From the NCBI GenBank assembly GCA_002307185.1, contig DBTT01000016.1:88579-146205 (forward strand): DNA of 57,627 bases. The letters run 5' to 3'. Positions 1-8,039 of the stretch are shown here, in pieces. A model generated the notes under the pieces. It saw nothing but the letters and a program-made list of their open reading frames with translations. It did not search any database and had not been told where the DNA came from. A program made the position numbers and the translations under genes. Every line of letters begins with the position of its first letter. Position 1 is the first letter of the stretch. Origin of the DNA: Bacteroidales bacterium UBA1309 (GTDB lineage: Bacteria; Bacteroidota; Bacteroidia; Bacteroidales; Dysgonomonadaceae).

Positions 1-1055
1 GTGTGTTGCAGGTCGTTGAATATTTTTATGTTGACATCGTAGGCCGACCCGAACTTGGAAAGCAATTCCCCCAGCCCGTTTTCCTGATAGTCTTTATTGG
101 TGAGTTTCAGGATCGGTTTGTCCACTTTGAAGCATAGCCAAACAATAGCTCGGCGAATCAATTTGTCAGTCCACTCGCAACTTGTCACTAACCAAGGTTG
201 GCTCAGACGGGTGAGCTCATCTGCTCCGCTGAGATTTGTGATGATTTTGGCGTGGGGATGATTCTGCAGATTCGTCGCAGGGAGGGTATCGTTGATCTTG
301 CCTTCCACCATCGCTTTTAAAACTTTTGCCTTGTCTTCACCCCAAGCAGCCAAGGTGATTTTCTTCGCACTCATTATCGTGGAAATCCCCATCGTGATGG
401 CACTTTCCGGCACTTTTTCAATAGAATAGAAGGTGTTCACCGCTTCTTTTCTGGATTGTACGTCGAGCATTACCAGCCGGGTGATCGAATTTACGCTTGA
501 ACCCGGGACATTCAATCCGATGGAGCCGCTTCTGCCCAAGCCTAGAAGGGCATAGTCTAATCCACCCATCTCTTTGATCCGTTCTTCGTAGGATTTGCAA
601 AAAGACAGGAGCTCTTCTTTGGGAATGGTTCCGTCCGGTGAGAACACGTTGCACAAATCGATGTCGATGTGATTGAGAAGCAAATCTTTTAGAACTTTCA
701 GGTTGCCCGAAGATTGTGAGCTGAGCGGATAAAATTCATACACATCGAAAAGGACAACATTTTTGAAGCTTAGCTTTTCTTCTTTGTGCATTCGAACCAA
801 TTCTTCGAATATGCTTCTTGGAGAATGGCCTCCGGTGACAGCCATGACAAATTTTTCACCTGAATCGTGCTTTTTCTTTATTTCCCCTGCAATCTCATGA
901 GCAATGGCTATCGAGCCTTCTTTGGCAGATTCGAAAATCCGCGTGTTTATTTTCTCGAAACGAGTTAGAGCGACTGATTCCAAAGCGTCCTTAGGCCTAA
1001 AATATTTTTCGGGAATTCGCTCGAGTGTGATTTGTGAGCTAAGATCTGTTTTCAT
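1..1055 (-). CDS. nagB: NagB-like glucosamine-6-phosphate deaminase, long form, partial (3' end outside window)
   Basis: The frame opens with ATG at 1055 and stays open to the window edge, so only about 351 N-terminal residues are visible. The first ~270 residues align with the NagB isomerase/deaminase fold: a glycine-rich VTGGHSP loop, LFDVYEFYP, which keeps the Asp matching E. coli Asp72, and the signature GLGRSGSIGLNVPGS. In E. coli NagB that signature is GHIAFNEP; here the His position is Ser and the Glu position is Val, so classical ring-opening catalysis is doubtful. The visible part continues past the normal NagB end with LVTSCEW and LTNKDYQENGL, which suits the long Bacteroidota form that, from memory, carries a PIG-L/LmbE-like deacetylase domain further on. 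That domain lies outside the window. It is the last visible gene of the peptidoglycan-sugar operon, 15 bp after murQ. Its expected role is GlcN-6-P to fructose-6-P plus ammonia. Confidence 0.8.
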   Translation of the reverse strand, partial: MKTDLSSQITLERIPEKYFRPKDALESVALTRFEKINTRIFESAKEGSIAIAHEIAGEIKKKHDSGEKFVMAVTGGHSPRSIFEELVRMHKEEKLSFKNVVLFDVYEFYPLSSQSSGNLKVLKDLLLNHIDIDLCNVFSPDGTIPKEELLSFCKSYEERIKEMGGLDYALLGLGRSGSIGLNVPGSSVNSITRLVMLDVQSRKEAVNTFYSIEKVPESAITMGISTIMSAKKITLAAWGEDKAKVLKAMVEGKINDTLPATNLQNHPHAKIITNLSGADELTRLSQPWLVTSCEWTDKLIRRAIVWLCFKVDKPILKLTNKDYQENGLGELLSKFGSAYDVNIKIFNDLQH

Positions 1056-1070
1056 TTAGTAAACCTGTTT

Positions 1071-1883
1071 TTATTTGATAAAATTCTTTATTGCCTCGCT
1101 TGCGGATCCAAATTCAAGTAAAAGCTTGTTCGCCTCCTCGTAGCCGAGGCCCAATTCTTCGACCAACATGCGGGTGCCTCTGTCCACCAGTTTGGCGTTT
1201 GTAAGCTGCATGTTAATCATTTTATTGCCTTTCACCCGTCCCTGTTTTATCATAACCGATGTGGAGATCATATTGAGTACCATCTTCTGAGCCGTTCCCG
1301 ATTTCATTCTGGAGCTACCGGTGACAAACTCAGGTCCGACAACCGTTTCAATGGGAATATCAGCCACGTCAGACAGCGGAGAATTGGGGTTGCTGGATAT
1401 GGAGGCGGTGAGTATTCCGTTTTCCTTTGCGGTTTTCAGTGCGCCGACCACATAGGGAGTGGTGCCTGAGGCGGCGATCCCGATCAAGGTGTCTTTGGCA
1501 TTGATCTGGTATGCCAGAAGGTCGTTCCACCCTTTGTTGACGTCGTCTTCGGCTTTTTCAACCGGATTACGCAGGGCCGTGTCGCCTCCTGCAATCAACC
1601 CGATGATATGTCCGCTATCTACTCCGAAAGTTGGAGGTATTTCCGAAGCGTCAAGAACCCCGAGACGTCCGCTTGTGCCGGCTCCAATATAGAAAATCCG
1701 TCCCCCATTCTCCATCTTTGGGACAATCAGCGAGACTAGTTTTTCGATCTGGGGCAGTGTCTTTTGAACGGCCAGGGCCACTTTTTGATCCTCTTCGTTG
1801 ATGTGGGCCAACAGTTCGCCCACAGGCATCCGTTCCAGGTTGTCGTAGATGGAAGGTTGCTCAGATATTTTTTGAAATGACAT
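1071..1883 (-). CDS. murQ: N-acetylmuramic acid 6-phosphate etherase MurQ
   Basis: This cytoplasmic lyase cleaves the D-lactyl ether of MurNAc-6-phosphate to give GlcNAc-6-phosphate and D-lactate. The 270-residue product matches the family length. Its SIS sugar-phosphate domain carries the MurQ hallmarks GAGTSGRLG and DASEIPPTFG, with the Glu expected to act as acid/base, followed by IAGGD and GIAASGTTP. The start was placed at 1883 (MSFQKISEQ) because homologues begin just before the SEQPS motif; the frame extends upstream to 1970, but that would overlap the kinase stop by about 60 bp and adds a basic, non-conserved leader. The gene sits 23 bp downstream of the kinase and 15 bp upstream of the nagB-like gene, so it is clearly part of the same transcript. 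Confidence 0.95.
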   Translation of the reverse strand: MSFQKISEQPSIYDNLERMPVGELLAHINEEDQKVALAVQKTLPQIEKLVSLIVPKMENGGRIFYIGAGTSGRLGVLDASEIPPTFGVDSGHIIGLIAGGDTALRNPVEKAEDDVNKGWNDLLAYQINAKDTLIGIAASGTTPYVVGALKTAKENGILTASISSNPNSPLSDVADIPIETVVGPEFVTGSSRMKSGTAQKMVLNMISTSVMIKQGRVKGNKMINMQLTNAKLVDRGTRMLVEELGLGYEEANKLLLEFGSASEAIKNFIK

Positions 1884-1906
1884 GCTGTTAAATTTTTTAG
1901 CTCGTT

Positions 1907-2761
1907 TTACATACTTTTGAGTCCGCCTTGCGAGTAATACTCGACAAGTCCGGCCATGGGAGACTGGCATATTTTTTCAACTTGAATGCCTAGACTTTCA
2001 GCTACTTCCACCAGAACGTCTTGAAAATGATATGCGATAGATCCTGTAAAATAGATTTTATGGCTCTTGTAATCGTATTGCATGACGTTCCGCTTGAAGA
2101 AATCTTCGAAATTGTTAAAAACTAAATTATAAACGCTTTTGTCGTCTAAATGTTGCTTAATGAATGGAGTGAGTTTAGCAAGAAAACGGTTCGGCAACTT
2201 TTCCCGATACACTTTTTCGAGAATTTCAGGGATAGTAAGCCCCGTTTCCATGAGGAAAGTTTCTTTCACGCCTTCAGAAAATTGATTTTTCAGGCAAGCA
2301 CCCAGAAACAAGCGTCCTAGAACGGCACCGCTCCCTTCGTCCCCCAATATATATCCGAGTGGAGAAATGTTTTCCACGATTTGTTCCCCATCATAGAGGC
2401 AGGAATTGGATCCTGTCCCCAAAATGCAAGCAATGCCTGGCTGGTTGCCGCAAAGACCTTTGGCTGCCCCCAAGAGGTCACTCCCTACATTGATAGGCGT
2501 TTTGCCGAGCGATGATTCAATGGCAACTTTCACCACATCGATTTTTTCGGAGGTAGCGCATCCTGCACCATAAAAATAAACTGAGTATATGTCTATGCCA
2601 TCTAATTCCGGAACCAGTGTTTCTTTTAGCTCATGGGCTATTTCTTCACTTGTCCTGAAAAAAGGATTAGCTCCTTTCGTAAATACCCTTTTTACAAGTT
2701 GCCCTTTGTCGATTAAACTCCAGTCAACTTTTGTAGATCCTCCGTCTGCCAATAAAATCAT
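1907..2761 (-). CDS. murK: BadF/BadG-type ATPase, probable MurNAc/GlcNAc kinase (MurK-like)
   Basis: This is a 284-residue ASKHA-fold sugar kinase. The phosphate-1 loop ADGGSTKVDW is at residues 5-14, the phosphate-2 loop ILGTGSNS is central, and LGDEGSGAVLG is the sugar/phosphate element shared with BadF-type N-acetylglucosamine kinases. No membrane segment or signal peptide is seen, so it acts in the cytoplasm. Its stop lies 23 bp before murQ, and its first four bases overlap the stop of the DUF5009 gene upstream (ATGA at 2758-2761), implying translational coupling. In Tannerella forsythia a transporter-kinase-etherase set in the same order (murTKQ) handles MurNAc; by analogy this enzyme should make MurNAc-6-P and perhaps GlcNAc-6-P. 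A diverged paralogue lies at 13810-14670. Specificity cannot be read from the sequence. Confidence 0.85.
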   Translation of the reverse strand: MILLADGGSTKVDWSLIDKGQLVKRVFTKGANPFFRTSEEIAHELKETLVPELDGIDIYSVYFYGAGCATSEKIDVVKVAIESSLGKTPINVGSDLLGAAKGLCGNQPGIACILGTGSNSCLYDGEQIVENISPLGYILGDEGSGAVLGRLFLGACLKNQFSEGVKETFLMETGLTIPEILEKVYREKLPNRFLAKLTPFIKQHLDDKSVYNLVFNNFEDFFKRNVMQYDYKSHKIYFTGSIAYHFQDVLVEVAESLGIQVEKICQSPMAGLVEYYSQGGLKSM

Positions 2762-3936
2762 ATTTTGATGTATATTTGTTTTTTATATAATATGTTTCCT
2801 ATTGCCCAATTCGAGCCAACGAACAAAATGGCAAATGCGAGAGAGCCTAAGTAATTGCCCATAAATGGTTGGAGGAAAACGGTGTATAGGAAATTCTTTA
2901 CGCCTGTCATTTTTTCTGCATCAGGCAATGCAACGTAAATTCCGTTCAACAAGATCGAGATGATTCCTGCTGCCACATAAGTAAACAGGGGATTTACACC
3001 AAACGATTCGAAGAAGACGCTCCATTTGCGGTATCCTTTAAGGTCAACGATCCAAATCAGCAACCCCAACAGGGTTGAAGCCAATCCGCATGTGACCAAC
3101 ACAAATGTTGGCGACCATATTTTTTTGCTGATCGGACATCCGTAACTGAGTAAAAAGCCAACGAAAGTGAGTATCGCCCCAGCAATAAACATGATTTGCA
3201 TTTGTTCCTTTTTGTCATTCTTGCGTGCAATCAACAGTTTTCCGCAGTAAAAACCGACCAAGACGTGGCATATGGCTGGGATCGTGCTCACAAGTCCTTC
3301 GGGGTCGAGGCGGATAGTACCGTCCATATACAAGTGATTGGTTCCAAGGATGTTTTTGTCGATGATTGCGATGATGTTTTGCTCGCTGAATTCAAAGCCA
3401 TTTCCGAAAAACAGCAAAATGAAATAGCCAAGCAACAAACCAAAGATCAACAGGGGAATGTGCCTGTGATTCACGAATAAAGCGACAAGCGAAGCGAAAA
3501 AATAGGACAAAGCGAGGCGTTGCATTACCCCTAAGGTTCGCAAGTGGTCAAAATTTGTCACAGACTGCACCAACTGGCCAATCTGGCTCAAGTCCTGTCC
3601 CGCCAGAGAATGATAAGTCCGGAAAGACAGCGAAAGCCAATTGATGAAAAGTCCAATTAGAAAGATGACCAGGCTCCGTTTTGTTAATTTGACAAGTGAT
3701 TTACGGTTCACTTCAAAGCCGTATTTCTGCAACGAAATGTACGTGGAAATACCCATTATGAACATAAAGAAAGGGAAAACAAGGTCGGTTGGGGTCAGCC
3801 CAATCCATTCAGCATGTTCCAGTGGAGCATACACATACGACCACGATCCCGGATTGTTCACCAGGATCATTCCTGCGATGGTGATACCCCTAAGGATGTC
3901 GAGCGAAAGGAGCCTCTTGTTCAGTTCCTGATTCAT
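2758..3936 (-). CDS. DUF5009/NagX-like polytopic membrane protein, probable amino-sugar transporter (MurT-like)
   Basis: The product has 392 residues and about ten predicted membrane helices. It opens with RLLSLDILRGITIAGM and LVFPFFMFIMG, the signature of the acyltransferase_3-like family that includes NagX and the lysosomal heparan-alpha-glucosaminide N-acetyltransferase. Its position directly before the kinase and murQ matches the T. forsythia murTKQ cluster; from memory, the MurT transporter there belongs to this family. Two readings remain open: an inner-membrane MurNAc/GlcNAc permease, or a membrane acetyltransferase acting on amino sugars. The stop overlaps the kinase start by 4 bp, and the gene begins 2 bp after the namZ stop. 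Family assignment is firm; transport is inferred from context. Confidence 0.8.
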   Translation of the reverse strand: MNQELNKRLLSLDILRGITIAGMILVNNPGSWSYVYAPLEHAEWIGLTPTDLVFPFFMFIMGISTYISLQKYGFEVNRKSLVKLTKRSLVIFLIGLFINWLSLSFRTYHSLAGQDLSQIGQLVQSVTNFDHLRTLGVMQRLALSYFFASLVALFVNHRHIPLLIFGLLLGYFILLFFGNGFEFSEQNIIAIIDKNILGTNHLYMDGTIRLDPEGLVSTIPAICHVLVGFYCGKLLIARKNDKKEQMQIMFIAGAILTFVGFLLSYGCPISKKIWSPTFVLVTCGLASTLLGLLIWIVDLKGYRKWSVFFESFGVNPLFTYVAAGIISILLNGIYVALPDAEKMTGVKNFLYTVFLQPFMGNYLGSLAFAILFVGSNWAIGNILYKKQIYIKI

Positions 3937-3938
3937 GT

Positions 3939-5177
3939 TTATTTATATAAATGATATTTTTTTGAAATTTTGCGGAAGCTCTCCACGTCTTTATACCAAT
4001 ACGCGCGGATGTCCTCAAATTGATTTCTTTTGGAAAAATTTATCCGAACGGCATCGCTTCCCGAAACTTTATCGAACATGTTGAATCGCGTTTTATCGGC
4101 GTTGTCGAAAACCGCTTTGTCGGGATAAAGCTTTGCTATCTCTTGCATGATGTAGAACTGGATGTCGGACAGATGAGCTTTGCGGTAATCCATCAAGTGG
4201 ATTTGTACCCCCTGGATATTTTTCCCTTGTGCGGTTGCATAAAAAGGTTTCACGTAAATTGGGCGGAATTCAACTCCCGGCAGATCCAAGGCGTTGAGGT
4301 TTCTGCTCAGGTCGTCGGCGTTGATCCATTCTGCCGCAACCATTTGGAACGGGATGGTGTATCCTACTCCAATCGAAACATAGCCCAGTTCGCCGAGGAT
4401 GCCCGTGACGGGATAGAAATAAGAGGTTGTTGCTTGTGGAATATGTGGCGATGCGGCAATCCACTGAAGCCCGGTATCGGCATAGACCATTTTACGTTTC
4501 CAGCCTTTCATCTTGACGACATGAAGGTTGCACTGCTTGGAAAGCATCTTCTCGTTGTTGAGCAATAGTGCCAGCTCTCCGCATGTCAAGCCATACAAAT
4601 AAGGTATGTTGAATTGGCTGACAAACGATTTGAACTGTTCGTCCACCAGTGCGCCTTCCACTTTTTCCCCACCCAAAGGATTTGGCCGATCAAGGATAAT
4701 AAATTCGATTCCCTTCTCGGCAGCGGCCTCCATGGCAAGCCCCATCGTACTGATGTATGTGAATGACCTGCAGCCGATGTCTTGTATGTCAAACACCAAG
4801 GCATCTATTCCTTCTAACATTTCAGGTGTTGGCTTCTTTGTTTTTCCATGTAGTGAAAACACGTTCAACCCCGTTTTTTGGTCTTTTGTATTGTCGATGC
4901 TTGCTCCGGCATATTCATTCCCCCGAACGCCGTGTTCAGGAGCGAATAGGGCAACCAACTTCACGTTAGGAGCATCGTGCAGGATGTCAATGTCCGATTT
5001 CATTCCATTGTCCACGCCTGTCGGATTGGTGATTAGGCCGATCCTTTTGTTCTCAAGAATCTTGAATTTCTGCTCCTTCAGGACTTCGATTCCGGTTTTT
5101 ATCCTGATCTTTTGTGCTTCCAGACTCAAGCTAAAGCAAAGGCATGCAATTAGATACGTTGCGATTTTTATTTTCAT
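3939..5177 (-). CDS. namZ: Exo-beta-N-acetylmuramidase NamZ (DUF1343, GH171)
   Basis: This 412-residue secreted enzyme removes terminal MurNAc from peptidoglycan fragments. A signal peptide spans residues 1-21 (hydrophobic stretch, cleavage likely at LEA/QK), so the mature enzyme is periplasmic or exported. The DUF1343 core starts with RIGLITNPTGVD and has FAPEHGVRG, with Glu81-His82 matching the catalytic EH pair described for NamZ. It also has VFDIQDIGCRSFTY and the sugar-pocket element LDRPNPLGG, all typical of the family. The length fits known NamZ proteins. It lies between the AmpG-like permease (27 bp upstream) and the DUF5009 gene (2 bp downstream), so it supplies the free MurNAc that the next gene products import and phosphorylate. 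Confidence 0.9.
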   Translation of the reverse strand: MKIKIATYLIACLCFSLSLEAQKIRIKTGIEVLKEQKFKILENKRIGLITNPTGVDNGMKSDIDILHDAPNVKLVALFAPEHGVRGNEYAGASIDNTKDQKTGLNVFSLHGKTKKPTPEMLEGIDALVFDIQDIGCRSFTYISTMGLAMEAAAEKGIEFIILDRPNPLGGEKVEGALVDEQFKSFVSQFNIPYLYGLTCGELALLLNNEKMLSKQCNLHVVKMKGWKRKMVYADTGLQWIAASPHIPQATTSYFYPVTGILGELGYVSIGVGYTIPFQMVAAEWINADDLSRNLNALDLPGVEFRPIYVKPFYATAQGKNIQGVQIHLMDYRKAHLSDIQFYIMQEIAKLYPDKAVFDNADKTRFNMFDKVSGSDAVRINFSKRNQFEDIRAYWYKDVESFRKISKKYHLYK

Positions 5178-5204
5178 TGGTTTCCTGTTTTTTTAAGGCA
5201 ATTT

Positions 5205-7076
5205 TTATTCCCCGATGCCTTTTTTCGTTGTTTTTCCGTATTCCGGATCAATTTTCAATAACATCACAGCAATGATTGGCAAAATGCTTGAAATCATGGC
5301 CCAAACAAAGAAATGGTTGTAGCCAAGCATTTCCTGCAGCCAGCCAGCAAACATGCCGGGTATCATCATGCCGAGTGCCATAAATCCCGTGCAGAAAGCA
5401 TAATGTGCCGTCTTGTGTTCTCCCTCCGAGAAATATATCAGGTAAAGCATGTATGCCGTGAAACCAAATCCATAACCGAACTGTTCGACAAACACGCAGG
5501 CGTTGATGATTACGAAGTTGTGGGTTTGGGAAAAGCTGAGATAAACAAAAGCCAATATTGTCAATAACATGCTTAAGGTCATTGGCCACATCCATTTTTT
5601 CAAGCCTCCTTTTGCGGCCAAGAAGCCACCGATGATGCCCCCGATGGTGAGCCCGATGATGCCGATGGTTCCATAAACAAGTCCCACTTCTTCCGTGGAA
5701 AGCCCGAGTCCTCCAATTTCACGCGAATCGAGTAGGAATGGGTTGATGAGTTTCAAGACCTGCGCCTCAGAAAAGCGGAAGGTGAGCATGAAAAAGATAG
5801 CACTCAAGGCGTGGGGTTTGCTAAAGAAAGAGGAAAATGTCTTGTCGAATTCGCTGAAAATAGACTTCACTGTGACATGTTCGTTTGCTTTGTCGGATGC
5901 AGGCTTAGGCAGTACCGCCCTGTGGTAGATGCTGAAGAGAAGAAACATTCCGGCCAACACAAAAAACGTTACCGACCAAGCAAAAGGGATGTTTCCGGAA
6001 GTTGCCTTGTAAGTTGCAACCGCATTTTCCGTGAGTTTCGGGTCCACCTGGAAAACCAGGTAAGCCGTTTTTTGCCAGTTTTGTTCATTGAAAGTAAGGT
6101 GTTCGCCTCCGGCCAACGAGATGTTTTTGCTCCCCTCTGTCATCGAGGTGTTTAGCTGATATGATTTGCCGGGTTCCGGCTTTTTCACCATTTTCACCGG
6201 AACAATTGCTATATTTCCGGAATAATTTGTTGCTTGGACATCTCTTTGCTCTCCAAAATTATTTTTAATCCAGTTGCCTAAAGGCGTTGATATGTTTTTT
6301 GACCAAAATCCTTCTTTTTTTTCTCCATTCTTGCTACCCAACTCTTTTTCTTTCGGCACAAAGCCATTGTTCTCGTTGGCCAAGAATGCTTTTTCCAGAA
6401 TCGCTTTGACAGAATCTTTTGGCAATTTGCCTGTTGCGATTTGGATGTTGTTGCTCTCGGTGAGAAACAGGCTTTCGTCACTGTTCGCCACCGCAGGTAA
6501 TTCTTTCAATTGTGCTATTTGTTGCACATGCTGTGGAGAAGCATCAAGGGTGAAAACAATTGGCTTGCTACCTGTGTTGCTTTCAATAAACCCGGCAAGA
6601 ATGATTAGCAATCCTTGCCCGAAAATCGTTGCCACTCGGTAGAAAGTGCTTCTTATCCCGACGAATTTGGCTTGCGCATTTGTGTCTAAAGCCAGCATAT
6701 AAAACCCGTCTGCGGCAATGTCGTGGGTTGCCGAGCTGAAAGCCAGAAGCCAAAAGAACGCCAATGTTGCCTGGAAGAAGAACGGTAGCGGAATGGTAAA
6801 TGCGATTCCGGCAAATCCCGCTCCGATGAAAAGCTGCATGGTTGTGATCCACCACCGTTTTGTTTTCAGCAAATCGACGAACGGACTCCACAATGGCTTA
6901 ATGACCCAAGGAAGGTAGAGCCAGCTGGTGTAGAGGGCAATGTCCGTATTGGAAATTCCCATTCGCTTATACATGATGACAGCGATTGTCATCACGGCAA
7001 CGTATGGCAAGCCTTCAGCCGAATAGAGCGTTGGAATCCATTTCCAGGGTGATTCGCTTTTCTGTAATTTCTTCAT
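5205..7076 (-). CDS. AmpG-like MFS permease with large periplasmic insert
   Basis: This is a 623-residue major facilitator with the AmpG N-terminal pattern: a cytoplasmic start, YSAEGLPY, WLYLPWVIKPLWSP, and THDIAADGF, which matches AmpG's conserved DIA.D element. AmpG imports anhydromuropeptides from the periplasm. Helices 1-5 span about residues 20-165; a hydrophilic stretch of ~200 residues (about 167-365) then precedes helix 6 at FAWSVTFFVLAGMF. By MFS topology this TM5-6 loop faces the periplasm. The second helix bundle has LTFRFSEAQ and VYGTIGIIGLTIGG. The start at 7076 is preferred over the in-frame upstream option (7334) because it overlaps the DUF4922 stop by 4 bp (ATGA) and matches where AmpG-like proteins begin. 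It is the third gene of the cluster, so muropeptide uptake is the likely role. Confidence 0.85.
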   Translation of the reverse strand: MKKLQKSESPWKWIPTLYSAEGLPYVAVMTIAVIMYKRMGISNTDIALYTSWLYLPWVIKPLWSPFVDLLKTKRWWITTMQLFIGAGFAGIAFTIPLPFFFQATLAFFWLLAFSSATHDIAADGFYMLALDTNAQAKFVGIRSTFYRVATIFGQGLLIILAGFIESNTGSKPIVFTLDASPQHVQQIAQLKELPAVANSDESLFLTESNNIQIATGKLPKDSVKAILEKAFLANENNGFVPKEKELGSKNGEKKEGFWSKNISTPLGNWIKNNFGEQRDVQATNYSGNIAIVPVKMVKKPEPGKSYQLNTSMTEGSKNISLAGGEHLTFNEQNWQKTAYLVFQVDPKLTENAVATYKATSGNIPFAWSVTFFVLAGMFLLFSIYHRAVLPKPASDKANEHVTVKSIFSEFDKTFSSFFSKPHALSAIFFMLTFRFSEAQVLKLINPFLLDSREIGGLGLSTEEVGLVYGTIGIIGLTIGGIIGGFLAAKGGLKKWMWPMTLSMLLTILAFVYLSFSQTHNFVIINACVFVEQFGYGFGFTAYMLYLIYFSEGEHKTAHYAFCTGFMALGMMIPGMFAGWLQEMLGYNHFFVWAMISSILPIIAVMLLKIDPEYGKTTKKGIGE

Positions 7077-8023
7077 TGGGCTTTCTTGTTTTTTAATTGA
7101 TAAGCAATCTTTTCGAGTGAATTTGCATCCATGCACACTTCCTGGATGATATTCCCTAAATCCGTTGCTGTTATATTTTCGAAATCTGCTTGTCTCGGTG
7201 TAATGAACACACCACCCATATCCACGGAAGCGGGACTTATCAAGATGTTCTTTTCGCCTTCGGCAAAATAGCAAGATGGCCTGTGCTTGGCTCTTGGGAA
7301 AATACAAAGTTTGAACCCTTCCTCGCCATACCAAGCCACGATGTTCATCATAGGTTCGTATTCGTCTTCTTTGATTTCCAGCAGATTGTATATTTGTAGG
7401 AAATATTCTTCTATGAGTTTAATATTCCGGGACTCAATGGCCAGGGCAGGGCCAGGGTATTCAGCCAGCAAGGAAACAGCAATGCCTTCTTCCTCCACGA
7501 ATACCTTTTTCTTCAACAGGCTAAAACTTGTTTCCAATGGTAGGAATCCTTTGTTTCCTGCCTGAAAATGGAAATGGTCGGGAGCTGATGCTCCACATTT
7601 TGGCCCGTTGTAGAAGACCACGTAGTCGTCGAGATTGCGTGCTAATTCGAGCATATCTGTCAATTTACCAAGTATTTTCTGTGGCTCATGAACATAGCCC
7701 GGGATCGTCAGGTGCTTTGGAAATATTGGGTAGGGATTCACCAACACGATGTACCTCCCCACAAAATCGTTGCCTATTTGTTCCACCGGCAAATTTTCCT
7801 TGCAGAGAAAGCATTTGCGTTCCATGATTGACTTGCTATCGACTTTCGCAGCAGAGGACAATATTCGTTTTGGGTTGAATTGGATGATAAACGAGCTGTT
7901 TCCCAGCTTTATTCCCTTCGTTTCCACCCCTTCCAAGTTTTCATAATTTGCCTTTGCAAGGCCCCATTCTTGAACTTGTTTCCGGCGCATGGCCTCAATT
8001 GTCTCTGCAAATAGATTTTTCAT
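7073..8023 (-). CDS. DUF4922 protein, HIT/GalT-superfamily nucleotidyltransferase-like
   Basis: The 316-residue cytoplasmic protein belongs to DUF4922. Two features tie it to the HIT/galactose-1-phosphate uridylyltransferase superfamily: a possible zinc knuckle, Cys71-x2-Cys74 in CFLCKENLP, and the active-site-like HFHFQ with His150, His152 and Gln154, preceded by GPKCGASAPD. NPYPIFPKHLTIP (about residues 96-108) resembles the substrate strand of ADP-glucose/GDP-sugar phosphorylases in that superfamily. The substrate is not known. It is translationally coupled to the AmpG-like permease (4-bp overlap) and follows the glycosyltransferase gene by 16 bp, so it may make or break a nucleotide-sugar during muropeptide recycling. 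That role is inference; the fold assignment rests on the motifs. Confidence 0.8.
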   Translation of the reverse strand: MKNLFAETIEAMRRKQVQEWGLAKANYENLEGVETKGIKLGNSSFIIQFNPKRILSSAAKVDSKSIMERKCFLCKENLPVEQIGNDFVGRYIVLVNPYPIFPKHLTIPGYVHEPQKILGKLTDMLELARNLDDYVVFYNGPKCGASAPDHFHFQAGNKGFLPLETSFSLLKKKVFVEEEGIAVSLLAEYPGPALAIESRNIKLIEEYFLQIYNLLEIKEDEYEPMMNIVAWYGEEGFKLCIFPRAKHRPSCYFAEGEKNILISPASVDMGGVFITPRQADFENITATDLGNIIQEVCMDANSLEKIAYQLKNKKAQ

Positions 8024-8039
8024 ATTCGTACAATTAATT

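Noticed and set aside
4606..5196. Open frame of 196 codons on the plus strand
   Set aside because: It is antisense to namZ, which has a signal peptide and the catalytic Glu-His pair; composition of this frame is Ser/Phe rich and non-protein-like.
7077..7334. Upstream extension of the AmpG-like gene
   Set aside because: The extra residues lie wholly within the DUF4922 gene in another frame, are basic and not membrane-like; the coupled ATGA start at 7076 is better.
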